The notes beneath the pieces are model-generated. The model was not told the DNA's origin and searched no databases. It was given only the letters and a program-made list of their open reading frames with translations. 64,000 nt of DNA from Linum tenue (taxonomy: Eukaryota > Streptophyta > Magnoliopsida > Malpighiales > Linaceae), in assembly GCA_946122785.1 (NCBI GenBank), contig CAMGYJ010000004.1:12422150-12486149 (forward strand), in the 5' to 3' direction. The position numbers and the translations under genes were made by a program. Shown piece after piece: positions 46,105 to 58,247 of the stretch (position 1 is the first letter of the stretch; the number at the start of each line of letters is the position of its first letter).

Positions 46105-46688
46105 TTGGGCATGGAGAAGTCTCTCACTCCCCACTAGGAGAACGGAATTGGCCTTGATACTAACAATGACATATGCTACTTTCATTCTTATGTTTCCTTT
46201 TTGTTTTTTTTTTCCATTTCAAATGCATAAATTTCGTAAATTCTCTAATCAACAGTTTTCGAGCTCCAAACATGTAGATCGTCATCCTATGATTCATAAT
46301 CTCATTCGCCAACAAGTGCAAATTGCTATAAACTATCCCATATATTTTATTTTATTTTTTTCTAAAATTATGTATTTTGAGTTAAATTTTACTGATTCTT
46401 TCCAACAACACATTTATAGTACTATATACGAGCGCCACGAAGCACAAACAAACTATCTTTCTACTATAATGAAATAAAATGGGTTTAATGTCAAATTGAA
46501 AAGAGAATTTTGTCGCTCAAAAACTTCTCTCGATAGTTAAATCAAGATAAACAAATTATTTCAACATTCCTGTAAATTTATTTTCTTCTTGGTGCACGTG
46601 ATTAAAATTGCTTGGATTGAGATTTTCCTTTCACGAGTTTATAGTCGTAGGAATATGACCATCAAGCAGCAATTCTTTAAAGGTAGTC
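46105..46688. other. Intergenic, nothing firmly recognised
   Basis: An unremarkable open frame at 46097-46477, rich in Phe and Leu. No domain or terminal repeats. Confidence 0.3.
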
Positions 46689-46696
46689 ACTGTGAT

Positions 46697-47535
46697 CAAA
46701 GCAGTCAAAATCGAGATTTTACCTAAAATCGAAAACTGGGGTAAAATGGGAATCGTAAAATCGAATCGTAAAATCGTAGGATTTTAAGTTCCATATAGAA
46801 ACTAACATATAATCATATTAATAAGGTAAACCATTACCAACACAAAGGCACATAACATTGAAAATGATAATTCTCAAGATTAATGTTCCAAGATCATCAT
46901 TTTAATTGTTATTTAATGCGTAACTAAAATAATTCACGAGGAAATGATAGAGCTCATGGAGCTTGGCTCTTGTTTTTCATGTTGTGTTTAGGTAGTTTAA
47001 CTCAAAGTAGTACTCCGGTCAGGTTAATTTCAACATTGTCTGTTAATCATGATTTAAAACTAATAATATATGAACTCCAATTGAATAATTAATGCTAATG
47101 GCTTGGCAAAAATGTATTCATTAATCAATTAATGAGTTAGTAATGATATTAATTCTTCCGCGCGTACAATATTAGGAAAGCTATTTTGCCTTTGAGTTCA
47201 ACGGGATGAAGGGAAAGAGAATGACCGAACCATAATTTGGTTATTTTTTTCTTTTCAAATGTTTTTTAATAGGAAAAGTATTTGAGAAGATCCTCATCAT
47301 TGTCCTTTCTGCCAAATCAGTTCCGCTTTTTTAAAATTTGCTCAAACAACCTATTTTGTTCTCATACGATTTTAATCCCGATTTTGGTAGGATTTTACGA
47401 TTTTAACGATTTTAATCCCGATTTTAAATGATTTTAAGGTCCACCGTTTTTATAGTAAAATCATGATCGGAATCCCTAAGTAAAATCGTAAAATCCTACG
47501 ATTTTACGATCAAAATCCCGATTTTGACTGCTTTG
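46697..47535. mobile_element. Non-autonomous hAT element (839 bp), TSD ACTGTGAT
   Basis: ACTGTGAT lies at 46689-46696 and 47536-47543. The TIRs CAAAGCAGTCAAAATCG are perfect for 17 bp. The subterminal regions are dense in 'aaaatcgtaaaatcg'. There is no transposase. It has the same TIR family and size as 2615-3439. Confidence 0.95.
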
Positions 47536-47543
47536 ACTGTGAT

Positions 47544-48185
47544 ATTGTCTATGGAAATTGAGTTGTGAATATGACCAGCTTCATGTATCTTGCACAGATA
47601 ATAGAGAATCTTTCTGTATCTCACAAATTAAAACTAATTATTTGTATAAGAAAACATAAACACATAAAAAAAAGTTAACTAGACTTTATGAAGTTTATTT
47701 ACCTAATGATACATATCTGGCTAAGTGAGTCAAATCCAATGATGACGCACCAAAGCTTTGTAAGAGTCCCCGTGGAGTAGAAGCTTTGTGTAAGCATCTC
47801 GCGAAGGATTGATTCACAAAGAGTCTATCAAAGAGTTAAATGATAGGTTAGATTAATAAGGACATAGAAAACAATAAAAAATCCAAATATTTCAAACTTA
47901 TTTTATCAAGGCAACTTATCTCATATTCCACTAAGTTGAACACAGAGAGAGGAAGGAAAAAAAATAAGGAAAGAGTATTGTTTTCTTACCCCAAATGTGA
48001 GAGAATACATGTGTTGACTTTTTTTTTCTTTTCTTTTTTTCGCATCCTCTCCTCTTTTATATTTTTCCTTTTTTCTTTCTTCTTATTTGTCATCTCCAAT
48101 AGAAAGAAACCAAAACAGGGAATAAAAATTTAGTGAGGCAATTTGTTATATGATGAAAGAATTGTGCGGTGATAGTGATAGACAA
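47544..48185. other. Intergenic, nothing recognised
   Basis: AT-rich with T-rich tracts near 48010-48100. No gene or repeat ends. Confidence 0.3.
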
Positions 48186-48518
48186 TTATCACATCTCTAG
48201 AGAAGGTGGATGATTTATATTTACTAACTACTTGGGGTATGAAGGGGGTAAGGGATGGGTGATAGCTTATCGTGATAATAACTTTGTTCTATTTCTATAT
48301 TTTGAACATGGTGTAAATTTAAAATATCATCTATTGGCCTACGAGTTTGAATTGTGTGAAAAGTCCAAAGATGACAATGTTGCCCCACTATCAAGGCTAT
48401 GACTGCAATATAATGTCTCATAAGCTCTGTAGGGACTTCTGCCCTCAAAATGCAGAACCATTATCTATTTTTACATCCACAGGCTACTATCGTAAGTCAT
48501 CATCTTCTTCTTCTTTTT
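48186..48518 (+). repeat. Dispersed direct repeat, copy 1
   Basis: 'ttatcacatctctagagaaggtgg...' through '...ctactatcgtaagtcatcatcttcttcttctttttcg'. The second copy is at 49624-49904 plus 50857-50930. The uninterrupted form shows the empty site for the hAT element at 49905. Confidence 0.85.
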
Positions 48519-48559
48519 CGGGTCACGGCTGTACGTGCTGAACATGATCACTCGCAAGT

Positions 48560-49476
48560 GGAGTATTTGTTGTGATCCGAACTTATGTTATACATGTGAT
48601 AGTCATATAGCAGTAGCGCCTTTACCACCTGCTCTAAACCCAATCTATCCTAATTAGCCACCAGATTGTGGACTTTAGTGGGATTGAGCAACTTTATTGA
48701 GACCGCCCAGACTGTTAACTTTAGTCTATGGTGGCGACATGTCATGGTCTCCGAGACCTCCCCATTCCACATTCTCCAATGCGTCTGTTTACTTTGGAGA
48801 ATCTGGAAGTTTAAAGTGACCTTCGAATTTATCCAACCTCATGTCCGTTCCCTAGCCAGACAGTTCTACAACCAGGTCCTCGAATTTTCCAATCTTCTCC
48901 TTCCTCCTCCGCCCCGCAGTTCTATTATCCCAAATCATCCTGCCACCACTTGGGTCCCTCCACCAGAAGACTTTTTGAAGATCAACGTCGACACAGCTGT
49001 TTGTGCCACCGGTTGTTCGTATTCGTGGGTCAGACGGGCATGTGGTGTTGGTGCTCGGACTGCAGCATCAAGGAATAGTCAATCCTTATCTGGCAGAGCT
49101 TCTAGCTTTTAGAGACGCTATCTCCATCGTAACCTCAAGATCCTTGACCCACGTGATAGTCGAAGGTGATTCCGAAGTGGTGGTCATCCAAATCCGTCAA
49201 GGTGTCATTGAAGACTCGATTGGAGGTCCGGTGCTACGAGAGTGTCTTCAGATCCTTAGCTCTTTGTCTGTTTGTATAGAGTGTAGGGCGGTACCCAGAT
49301 CCGCCAACAGTGCTGCCCATAGAGTGGCGCGTAAAGCACTGCTTTTGTCTCGTGTAGAGCTAGAATCTTTTGATTTTTTGGGGTGGCTTCTTTAGATTCT
49401 GTTAGGGGTCCTGGGTAGAATTGTAAGTTTAACTATTTTCTTCCATTGATATCACTCAGAAAAAGAAAAAAAAAGG
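48560..49476 (+). mobile_element. LINE 3' fragment with RNase H-like (RVT_3) domain and A-rich tail
   Basis: Open stretches contain WVPPPEDFLKINVDTAV and, after a frameshift near 49010, VNPYLAELLAFRDAISI, THVIVEGDSEVVV and SANSAAHRVARKAL. These are the conserved blocks of the plant RVT_3 RNase H domain (D...AEL.A...E.DS...H..AR). An A-rich tail lies at 49459-49475. The upstream half lacks endonuclease and RT, so it is 5'-truncated. Confidence 0.7.
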
Positions 49477-49623
49477 GTATACTATTTTTTGAGGTGGTTG
49501 ATCATCAACTCGATGATCCTATATAGACCTAGAAGATTTTCGTTGCGGCAATAAGCTTGATGGATTTGGAAAGACATAACCTCCCAACAAACAAGACTCA
49601 GCGTCCTTTAAAGGTCATAGAGT

Positions 49624-50930
49624 TTATCACATCTCTAGAGAAGGTGGATGATTTATATTTACTAACTACTTGAAGTATGAAGGGGTAAGGGATTGGCGAT
49701 GACTTCTCGTGATAATAACTTTATTCTATTCCTATATTTTCAACATGGTGTAAATTTAGAATATCACCTAATGGCCTACGAGTTTGAATTGTGTGAAAAG
49801 CCCAAAGATGATGATGATGCCCCGCTGTCAAGGCTATGACTGCAATATATTGTCTCATAAGCTCTATAGGAACTTCTGCCCTAAAAATGCAGAACTGTTA
49901 TCTATAGGGGCGATAATCGGTGACCGGTTAGTCGGCCAACCGAAAAACCAAACTGAAAGATCGGTTTATTGGTTAACCGAAAACCGAAAAAATAAGATCT
50001 CGGTGTCGGTGTCGGTTGGCCCATTTGGAGTTATTCACTAACCGGCGGTTATCGGTTGCTAACCGATGATCATCGGTTGCTAACCGATCTAACTGACCAA
50101 CCATCCTTTTGATCTCTTGCTGCCCCCAACTCCTTCATCCTCCCGATCCCCACCTTCCTCTACCTCTCCGCCCAGCTCCTTCCTTCCGATCCAGGCCTCA
50201 AATCTTCCTCTAACTCAAAGCCAACATCTTTCCTTCCTCTAAATCGTCCTCGCCTCCCCTTCACCACCAAAATCCCACACAAACCCTAAATCCTTTCCAT
50301 CTCAATTCTCCCAAATTCTGACCTCGCCACCCCTTATTGTTGCTCCGACGGCGGCACTTGCGAGACTGCAAAATTGCTTGCGAATCCCTCGTAGACGACG
50401 CCAATAACTCCATCTCGTAGTTGTCTGCGCCGCCCCGTCTACCTTGTCGTCTCTAATCGGAATCGCAGGCTCGCCTTAGTCCTTCACATCGAAATCTGCC
50501 TTGGCCTTCTTCCTCTACCTCTTTGACTTCCAATGACATGCATGAGCATGGCAAGGAGCGCCCACACCAGACACCACCACCGGAGCGCCACCGTCCACAT
50601 CCCCACTCCGCCGCGCATCTGTCCAATCACACAAATTGCCGTCGTCCACATCCTCACCTTGCCCGTCGCTCCGACTCCCCAATTTCCAGGCCTTCTCGGC
50701 TAACCACCCATCCCACCGAAACCGTCGGCTGCGGTTATTGGCTAACCGATAGTGCAGTCGGTGTCGGTGACGGTTGGGGATTTCACCTCCTTCTCGGCGT
50801 CGGCTAACCGACTTTGCGGTTCGGTTAAAACCGAAACCGCACCGCTAACAACCCTAGTTATCTATCTTTACATCCACAGGCTACTATCGTAAGTTATCAT
50901 CTTCTTCTTCTTTTTCGTCTTATGAATTCA
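49624..50930 (+). repeat. Dispersed direct repeat, copy 2 (split by a hAT element)
   Basis: 49624-49904 and 50857-50930 together match 48186-48518 at about 90% identity by eye. Similarity ends at 'ctttttcg' in both. Confidence 0.85.
49905..50856. mobile_element. hAT-type element (952 bp), TSD GTTATCTA
   Basis: GTTATCTA lies at 49897-49904 and 50857-50864. The ends TAGGGGCGATAATCGGTGACCGGTT and (inward) TAGGGTTGTTAGCGGTGCGGTT are imperfect inverted repeats. The middle (about 50100-50720) is GC-rich and unlike the ends, which suggests a captured gene fragment. No protein family was recognised. Confidence 0.85.
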
Positions 50931-51626
50931 TGTCCTTGTCATTCTTTGTATGTCGAATCTCATCATTAACTAGCGTTATGTGTGGTTTTTTTACTGTTTC
51001 TCAGTCTTCACCGAACAGTTAACATTTTCTTTCATCAAAGTGGTTTGCCTAGGCAAATATCTATATGAAGTTTATGATTATTTTGTAACATTAGATGACT
51101 TCTGACATTCATTCGTGACTAATATGCATTTTTAATTTTTTTTTTGTATTTATTAGGTAATTTCTAGTATGCGGCCGATCACGAGTTTCGACGATAAAAA
51201 ATGAGAAGCCATAAATAAAAATTATTTAGAAAATATATAATTTAGTTTATAGTGTATTTATTTTCTACTAAAACAAGCACCTTAACAATGCCTTGGATTA
51301 TTTATTATACTAACTTTTTCGTATGACTCTAACTATTTATGAGTTTTACTCATATCCAAAGTAAATGCATACGGCCAACTAAATGACACCTTGGCCGCTT
51401 TGTTTACAAATATGTTTCACATTTGTAACTAATTTTTTTATTGCATTAATGATTGCTCACTTTACGTTTTCATTTCACCATTGATCACTGGTTGTCCCAC
51501 TTTATTAACTTTATCATACGTGATAGTTAACTGTTATAGTTGATCGTTAAATTGTTCATGAGTCAATTAAAGATTAACATAACTCAGCTCTCCATAGTTA
51601 TCCATAACTCATATGAATGGATGGTA
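50931..51626. other. Intergenic, nothing recognised
   Basis: AT-rich, with no coding or repeat structure. Confidence 0.3.
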
Positions 51627-53570
51627 GGGGTGGGAAACGATCCGGTCCGGTCAAAACCGGACCGGATTGACCCGGTTTTTTAAGACCGTTTTGGCAAATA
51701 CCATAACTGGAGACGGGATTGGATGGCATCCGGTTTCAACCGTGACCAGACTGGGTCCAATCCGGTTTTAAACCGGGAACCAGATTGGCCCTTCCAAAAC
51801 GTTGACGTTTGAAAAAAAATTGAAAAAAAAAAAGAAAAACAATGAAATTGAGAAGAGGGGTCTCTGCCAATCTGCCTCCTCCAGTTCTGAACCGTCCCTA
51901 TTTTCTCAATCTCCCTCTTTATTATAGAAAATCATAAATTCCTTCTCTCTTCTTCTTTCCCGATCTTTCTTCCACCTACCTCTTCTCCTCTCTGTTCTTC
52001 TTTCTCTTTCTTGTTTCTTCCATCTGCCTCTTCTTCTCTTTGATGAGGCAAGCAGGTTGCCCACTTGGTATGTCGATTTGTCTTCCTCCTTCGTTGTGAG
52101 CATCGTCGTCTCCGTCGCCCAAATATGCCTTGGCATGCAGAGAGGGGAAGATGGCGATTTACATATCATAGAGGGAATTGGGGCTGGAAAGGCGACGAGT
52201 CGTGGTCGGCACCTCCTTTTCCTCCATGCACGAGCTGATGGCGGAGGAGATTGCGGCGGCAGCGGCGCTAGCTGGGGATGGGGCGGAGTGGAGATGAGAG
52301 ATGGAAGGTGTTTCAGGAGGATGGACGGGATGGTGGAGGAGAAGGATTGGATGGTGAGGTCGACGACGGTGGTGGTCGTGGTCGGGCAAGAAAAGTTACT
52401 GCCATGGTGTTGGTTTCTTGGTAGTCTATTATTTTGTCTCTGTTGTCTTCTCTTCCCCGGTTCTTTCTAACCTTTTTTGTGCGATTTTGAACACTTTTGC
52501 AGATGCTAAAGATTCGAGTTTGCTTAACTTTTCTGCTCTGGTATACATAATTTCCTTATGTCTTTAAAATTCAGCTTCTTGTGTTTTCCTTCTTGGCCAC
52601 AGTGGTGTTTTCCATCTGAACGACTGCGTGAACTATGTGTAACCATTCTTATAACCATTTATTGCAGATTTTGACATGTACTTTGTTGGTATCTGCAAAA
52701 ATGGCAGCTAGCCTCGCTGCTTCCCCGAGCTGATTATTGTAGTTTCAGTTGCCCTTTGAAAGGTTTGTTTTGTATCGAACTTCCTCGTGTAATAGAGTGT
52801 ATTCTTTACAAACCTAAACTACGCCTTTCCATCACTAGGTCTAGATTTCCCTTGTGGATTGTGATTCTTATTTATAATTTACACTGTGCAGTGTGGTGCT
52901 TCCAATAGCTCGGGTATGTCAAAAGCATCCTGGTATATATATCCTATTTGTGACTCATTTTGTTTGGGGTTATTATTAGGATTGAATGTATTCATTGTTC
53001 CTGTAGTTTTGCGAAACTCGAGCCATGTTACAAAACAGTGCACTTAGCTTCTTCATCAAAGATATTCTATTTCTTGATAGTTTGTAATAGTTGTGTATCT
53101 GTATTTGAGCTGTTTCTGGTGCTTCGGAGCTTGGAAGTTATTAGTTACCATAATCTTCTAGGCTTTTATATGGTAATAACCGTTGTTTTATTAATGTCCG
53201 TCCATCTCCAATTTTTGTATAGTAATCTTCATTAATTTTTATTGACCTTGCTCACCAACTTATCCATTGTCCTCTCCCCATGTTTAGCTACTGTCTAAAT
53301 TAACTAACTCCTTCTCCCATTTTGTTTGGTGATCATCAAAGTGAGAAGGCGGCACATTTTTTGCAAATCTGGAGCATTTGGATTTTGGACACTGAAGAGT
53401 TAAAGTGTTGTAGCTTAATTGTAGATTGACTGGTGTTGTGACCAATATGATAATTAGGAAGTTCAAGGCGTGTAAACCCCTGGCCTTTTGTGATAATTGC
53501 AAACGCCATTAATTCATCTGAACCTACTTCTACTTATTTTTTTGTACAATTTGATAATTTTGTAGCCTTT
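51627..53570. other. Repeat-derived stretch with possible captured exons
   Basis: It starts with a hAT-like terminus (TAGGGGTGGGAAACGATCCGG at about 51627, then ccggaccgg repeats) with no matching right end found. Bases 51900-52470 are GC-rich with an open frame rich in Gly/Arg. Splice-like boundaries follow ('acttttgcag' before 52502, 'attgcag' before 52668). No family was recognised. Confidence 0.25.
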
Positions 53571-53626
53571 GAATGGGGAGCGGTTACGGTGAGTACTACT
53601 AAAGTAGTAATCACCGTGGTTACTAA

Positions 53627-53835
53627 GGGTAAGAATGGTATTCTGGTGCTTATTGTTTTGGTAGTGATGCTAATTTTTATTGGTAGTGTTTACATTGGGT
53701 AGGAATGGTATTCTGGTGCTTATTGTTTTGGTAGTGATGCTAAATTTTATTGGTAGTGTTGGGCAGGAATGGTATTTTGGTGCTTATTGTTTTAGTAGTT
53801 ATGCTAAATTTTATTGGTAGTGTTTACATTGTGTT
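53627..53835. repeat. 64-70-bp tandem repeat, three copies
   Basis: 'gaatggtatt(c/t)tggtgcttattgtttt' starts at 53633, 53703 and 53767. It is followed by an 'aataccaa(t/c)...' rich array (53900-54310). Confidence 0.85.
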
Positions 53836-54385
53836 ATTAGTGTATATCTGTTTCGATGGATTGTTATTCAATATTGAAAATGAGTTGCTTGACCACTTCC
53901 AGAAATACCAATATCATTATATAAGTAAAACAAGAAATCAATGCCAAAACATAAAAAAAAACTATACCAACACAACCAATCGAGACGAACCAATACAACT
54001 AATACAACTACGGAAAAAATAGTACCATTACACGACAAAAACTACCAATATAAACAATCTATACCATTATAAGAATCAATATCAATCCATTAAAAAAATA
54101 CTACCATTGCACAAAACACCAATACCATTCGAGAAATAAAAACACTACCATTTGACAAAACACCAATACCATTGCAGATTTAATCAATACCAATACGACA
54201 AAAACTATACCAATGCAACAAAATCAATACCAATGCGACAAAAACAATACCAATACCACAAAAAAATACCAATGCGACAAAAAAAAAACCAATACTATAC
54301 TGTTTCCTAAAACAAACAATCAACCACTACCAAAACAAAAAAAAACATATATAGGTTTTACTGTTCTCCTCAGTCGTCTCTTGTG

Positions 54386-54389
<4 letters not shown>

Positions 54390-54421
<32 letters not shown>
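54390..54421. repeat. (GA)n microsatellite
   Basis: About 16 dinucleotide units, about 640 bp upstream of the FOLK ATG. Confidence 0.9.
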
Positions 54422-54425
<4 letters not shown>

Positions 54426-54814
54426 GAGGAGGTTGACGGAGGGGGCAGAGGTGGCTGGAGGGGAGAGTGAGGGCAGCGGAGAGGAGAGTAACGGTAGGCA
54501 GTCGTTGTCGCCGATATGAGAGAGAAGGAGGCGGGCGACAATAGTCGCCGGGAAGAGATGCGGCTGGGAGAGAAATATATATTATTAGGGTTGAAAAGAG
54601 AGAGAGGGTGAGATTATAGGGAATAGGAATCAGATGCATTAAAATTTTGATTTCCAAAATTACCCTAAATGAATTTTGACCGTAAGATTAAAATAGAAGG
54701 AAAAATAGAAAATCTAATGGTGTACAAAGAGGTTGCCACTATGGCTACCAAAAAATTAGTAGCCACCCTACCCATTCCCCTTTAGGGAATGTACATTTAT
54801 TTTGATTTTTGAGT

Positions 54815-54848
54815 ATCCGTGACGCGAAGCGCAGGCAACAAAAACTAG
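54815..54848 (+). mobile_element. Helitron-like 3' terminus
   Basis: 'gacgcgaagcgcaggcaacaaaaa' followed by CTAG|T. The short CGC-GAA-GCG stem and CTAG end fit a Helitron 3' end. The unit would extend leftwards through the repeat-rich block. It ends about 180 bp before the FOLK start codon. Confidence 0.45.
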
Positions 54849-55027
54849 TGTAATTTATTCTAGTGAACTTTGCCGCTCCAGGCGGTCTCCTCTTCTCTCA
54901 CCCCCAATTTCAAATTTTTCCCAATTTTACCAAGTACTGTGGCTCTGACACCCCGTGAACTACCGCCCATAATTGCACAAAGGAGAACCAAACTACCCAG
55001 GTCCCCCAGAAAGGGGGAAATTTGCAA

Positions 55028-57875
55028 ATGGCAGCTACTTCTCCTACAACTACCAAACTCAACGGATTACCCTTTTGCTACTGCCATCGTCACTCTCCGC
55101 CCTCTGCTTCCTCCCACCTCGACCGCCTCCTCTTCCCACCATCCACCCTCCGTCGGAGCTCTCTCCTTCACTCCATCGGCGACGCTGCTAGATTCCCGGC
55201 ACTATTCGCTCGCCGATTGAAGCGGTATCCTAAGTCGGCGGCGGCGATGCTTCACCAGGACCCGATCCTGTCGGACGCTATAGCGACCGGATTGTCTGGA
55301 GCGGTCGCGCTCTCGGTGCTCCGGCTGTTTGAGGAAACTGCCAAGCGCGGCATCTTCGACCAGGTTAGAAATCTCAGTCGCTCGCTTGGTTCGATTTGTT
55401 TGCTTTCGGGGTTTTTTTTCTTCTTTTCTTCGTTACCCAATTAGCGTTGTTTTTACCGGAATTTGTCGTTTCTCATGGCGCACTTTGGGCTCCGGGGGGA
55501 GAACCAATTAGGTAAATGAATTAATGATTTGTGTTAACTTGATTCCTCCAAACGTGGAAACCGGTGGCATTTTCTGTCAGGCAGTGTTATTTAATGCACA
55601 TTCCGCATATTCTACTAATTACGGCGACCCTTTCACTCCAGTGAGGTCATTAAGGTGCGAGTGGAGATTTCAGAGAAAGTTTGAGAAATAGATTATTATA
55701 CAAATGATGCACATGACTGTCAGGCAGCTGGGTCAGTGGTAGTTATAATATAGAGAGATGGGTCTTCGTTGGTGACGATGAGAAGGGAACAGAATTTTCT
55801 GTCTGTCTTAAAACACCAGCTTACAGCCACACGCACCCACAAAGGGATTCCTTTGATTCCCACTTCCGAGTATGTTTGTTTCCGGTGGAGTAGTGTCTGA
55901 TCTATGGGCGACGGTGGTGTTGACGGTGGCCGTTTTTGGTTTACTGGAGCTATGGAAGGAAACTGCCAAGCGTGGAGTTGACCAGGTGTTTGCTTTCTTC
56001 TGGTCACTCTGGGTTGAGGAATTTGGATCCATTTTATGCTGCCTTTCGTTGACAGGAAGTGATCCTTCTTTGCTTAAGATTAGAGCCACCTACAGGCTAC
56101 AGAGGCATGAGTTGAGCGATTTTGGGTAGTTGAATTTCTGTATCTATGTGTTCTCTTGACCTAGAGTGAATACCTGATCCTAATGTGTTCTCTTGACCTA
56201 GAGTGAATAGCTAAAGTTTTATTATCAGATAAATGGAACGAACTGATTTGGTTTCTCTGATCTAGATGCTGGGTCCAACTAGCCAGTCAATTTTATGTTC
56301 AGTGTGAAGAGTTTGATTTATGACGATGTCTAGTTCTACAGATATTGGTCTTGTGCTCCTATCCAGAACGCAAACCTTGGACGTACCAGGGAATTTGATA
56401 AACAAAAATTCACACCATAAAGTTTGACATACAGAATGAACTCTTACAAATGTAGAGCAGCACTTTGGTGATTATGATCCTACCTAAATATCAGGGTCTA
56501 TTAAAAGTGATGGGATCAGACTTCACTTCAGTATGAACTTCAAAATGATAGTGAGTACCAATGTGGATGCAGATAATCATATGTAAGTATTGTGCTCATG
56601 TGAAGCTTGATGGGCCGCTTCAACTTTCCTCTCTGTATGTATTGACAAATGTTGCGTCCCTTCATTTTTGTTCGGGATATAGATGCTAAAGATATTACCT
56701 TTGAGTTGAAACCCTCCAAAAAAATTATTGGTATTTCAGAGTTCTCATATCCTGTCTTTTTATTTTATTTTATCATGTAGAAAATGAATAGGAAGCTTGT
56801 GCACATAAGTATTGGGCTAGTTTTCATGCTTTGCTGGCCGCTTTTCAGGTAACTTCCTCTTACTAGTGAAATGTTTTGCATCTTTGTGCCCCAGTCTGTC
56901 AAATAAAAGTGTGTACATATTAATTGTTACAGTTCAGGGCCTCGGGGTGCAATCATGGCAGCTCTTATTCCAGGTGCCAACATAATAAAAATGCTTCTTA
57001 TTGGATCTGGTTTGTGGAAAGATGAAGCCACTGTGAAATCAATGAGCAGATTTGGTGACCGCAGGTCAGACTAATCTTCATCCATCTCCCCAAAGCTCCG
57101 ACTTTTCAATTCTTAGAATATATATGTACTTAATCTGAGGTTTCTTCATGATAAAAAAAAAAAAAAAAACAGAAGGACGAATTCAAATTTGTTCCTCTCA
57201 ACATCATCTACCATCAGTTTGTTATTCCTGTTTATGTTACTCTCACAGTGTCTCGTATTCTCCTTCATTGAATTATTATTAGGGAACTTCTCAAGGGGCC
57301 GCTATACTATGCTACAACAATCACACTGGCTTGTGCAATCTGGTGGAGGACTTCCCCTATTGGCTTTGCAGCTATATGCAACCTATGTGCTGGAGATGGT
57401 ACCTTCTAATTAAACAGACTCTTCTCTACAATTCTACAATCGTTGTTGTGTTTATACCAGCTCCTCAACCTTCATCTTTCATTTTGGCGATCTCTCATAG
57501 GGATGGCAGACATTGTGGGTAGAAGGTTTGGCAGTCAGAAACTACCTCACAACAGAAACAAGTCTGTAGCTGGGAGCATTGCAATGGCACTGTCTGGTTT
57601 CTTAGCATCTGTTGGGTAAATTTTCTTCATCGTCTGGGTCTAACTAGCATTAGTATGCATATTTGACCCTGTCTATTCTTCCTTGGTTGCTGCTCAGGTA
57701 TATGCATTATTTTGCCTCATTTGGGTATGTTGAGGAGAGCTGGGGGATGGTATTAGGGTTCCTTGCTGCGTCTGTTGCATCAGCCATTGTCGAATCGCTC
57801 CCCATAAGTACCGAGCTCGATGACAACCTCACTGTGACTCTTGCTTCTGTGTTAGTAGGGAAACTTGTTTTCTGA
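55028..57875 (+). CDS. FOLK: Farnesol/phytol kinase-type protein, plastid-targeted (FOLK-like), six exons
   Basis: Exons: 55028-55363, 56781-56848, 56933-57064, 57283-57398, 57501-57615, 57698-57875. All junctions are GT-AG and the phases agree (945 nt, 314 residues). The first ~70 residues are Ser/Thr/Arg-rich (MAATSPTTTKLNGLPF...), like a chloroplast transit peptide. The rest is a multi-membrane polyprenol-kinase fold with RKLVHISIGLVFMLCWPLFS, GDRRELLKGPLYY, the nucleotide-binding-type NLCAGDGMADIVGRRFG and ESLPISTELDDNLTV near the C-terminus. These blocks are closer to Arabidopsis farnesol kinase (FOLK) than to VTE5 phytol kinase (e.g. ETAKRGIFDQ, NLCAGDGMADIVGRRFG). The family uses CTP to phosphorylate isoprenoid alcohols. 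Substrate preference is inferred. An alternative first exon exists at 55872-55985. Confidence 0.92.
55872..55985 (+). CDS. Alternative first exon of the FOLK-like gene (no transit peptide)
   Basis: Within intron 1, an ATG frame of exactly 38 codons ends at CAG|GTGTTT. That is phase 0, the same phase as exon 1, so it can splice straight to exon 2 at 56781. Its peptide (VVSDLWATVVLTVAV, then LELWKETAKRGVDQ) is homologous to the C-terminal half of exon 1 (ILSDAIATGLSGAVALSVLR, then LFEETAKRGIFDQ). It lacks any transit peptide. It probably arose by exon duplication. Use of this exon needs transcript evidence. Confidence 0.6.
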
Positions 57876-58247
57876 TGCGATGATAGGAAGGCCTAATGAG
57901 GTTATTCCGAGCACGGATTTGTGGTGTTACAAACACCAGCAGTGGCAAGGCCAGGGGCAATGTAGGAGATGAACTTGTAATTGTTGTATCTGCATATTGA
58001 ATAGAGTAAGCTAAGTAATGTGATTCGGTAATTCAGAACTTGCTTCTATGATGTGTTTAGGCTGCCAATTATTGACAAGATCTTGAGATTCTATGTAGAG
58101 TTTGCAGATTCTCTGCCTGCCAGTAACTTTATAAGTTGTATTTTCTTGCACCTTTAATTGGATTTGTTTAATCATGAGGTTTGTTGGAGAAATTATTGAC
58201 ATAAGCAAATAGCATAGTGCAAAGTATGTCCAATAAAATTATTAAAA
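57876..58247 (+). other. FOLK 3' UTR and downstream
   Basis: Non-coding sequence between the FOLK stop and the MULE-like element. A probable poly(A) region lies near 58000 ('attgaatagagtaagc'). Confidence 0.4.

Noticed and set aside
52057..52470. 137-codon open frame, Gly/Arg/Val-rich
   Set aside because: Low complexity and an antisense frame of similar length. It could be a captured fragment but cannot be called a gene.
54390..54421. (GA)n tract as a FOLK promoter element
   Set aside because: It lies within or next to a repeat-derived block upstream of a Helitron-like end. No other promoter evidence supports a regulatory role.
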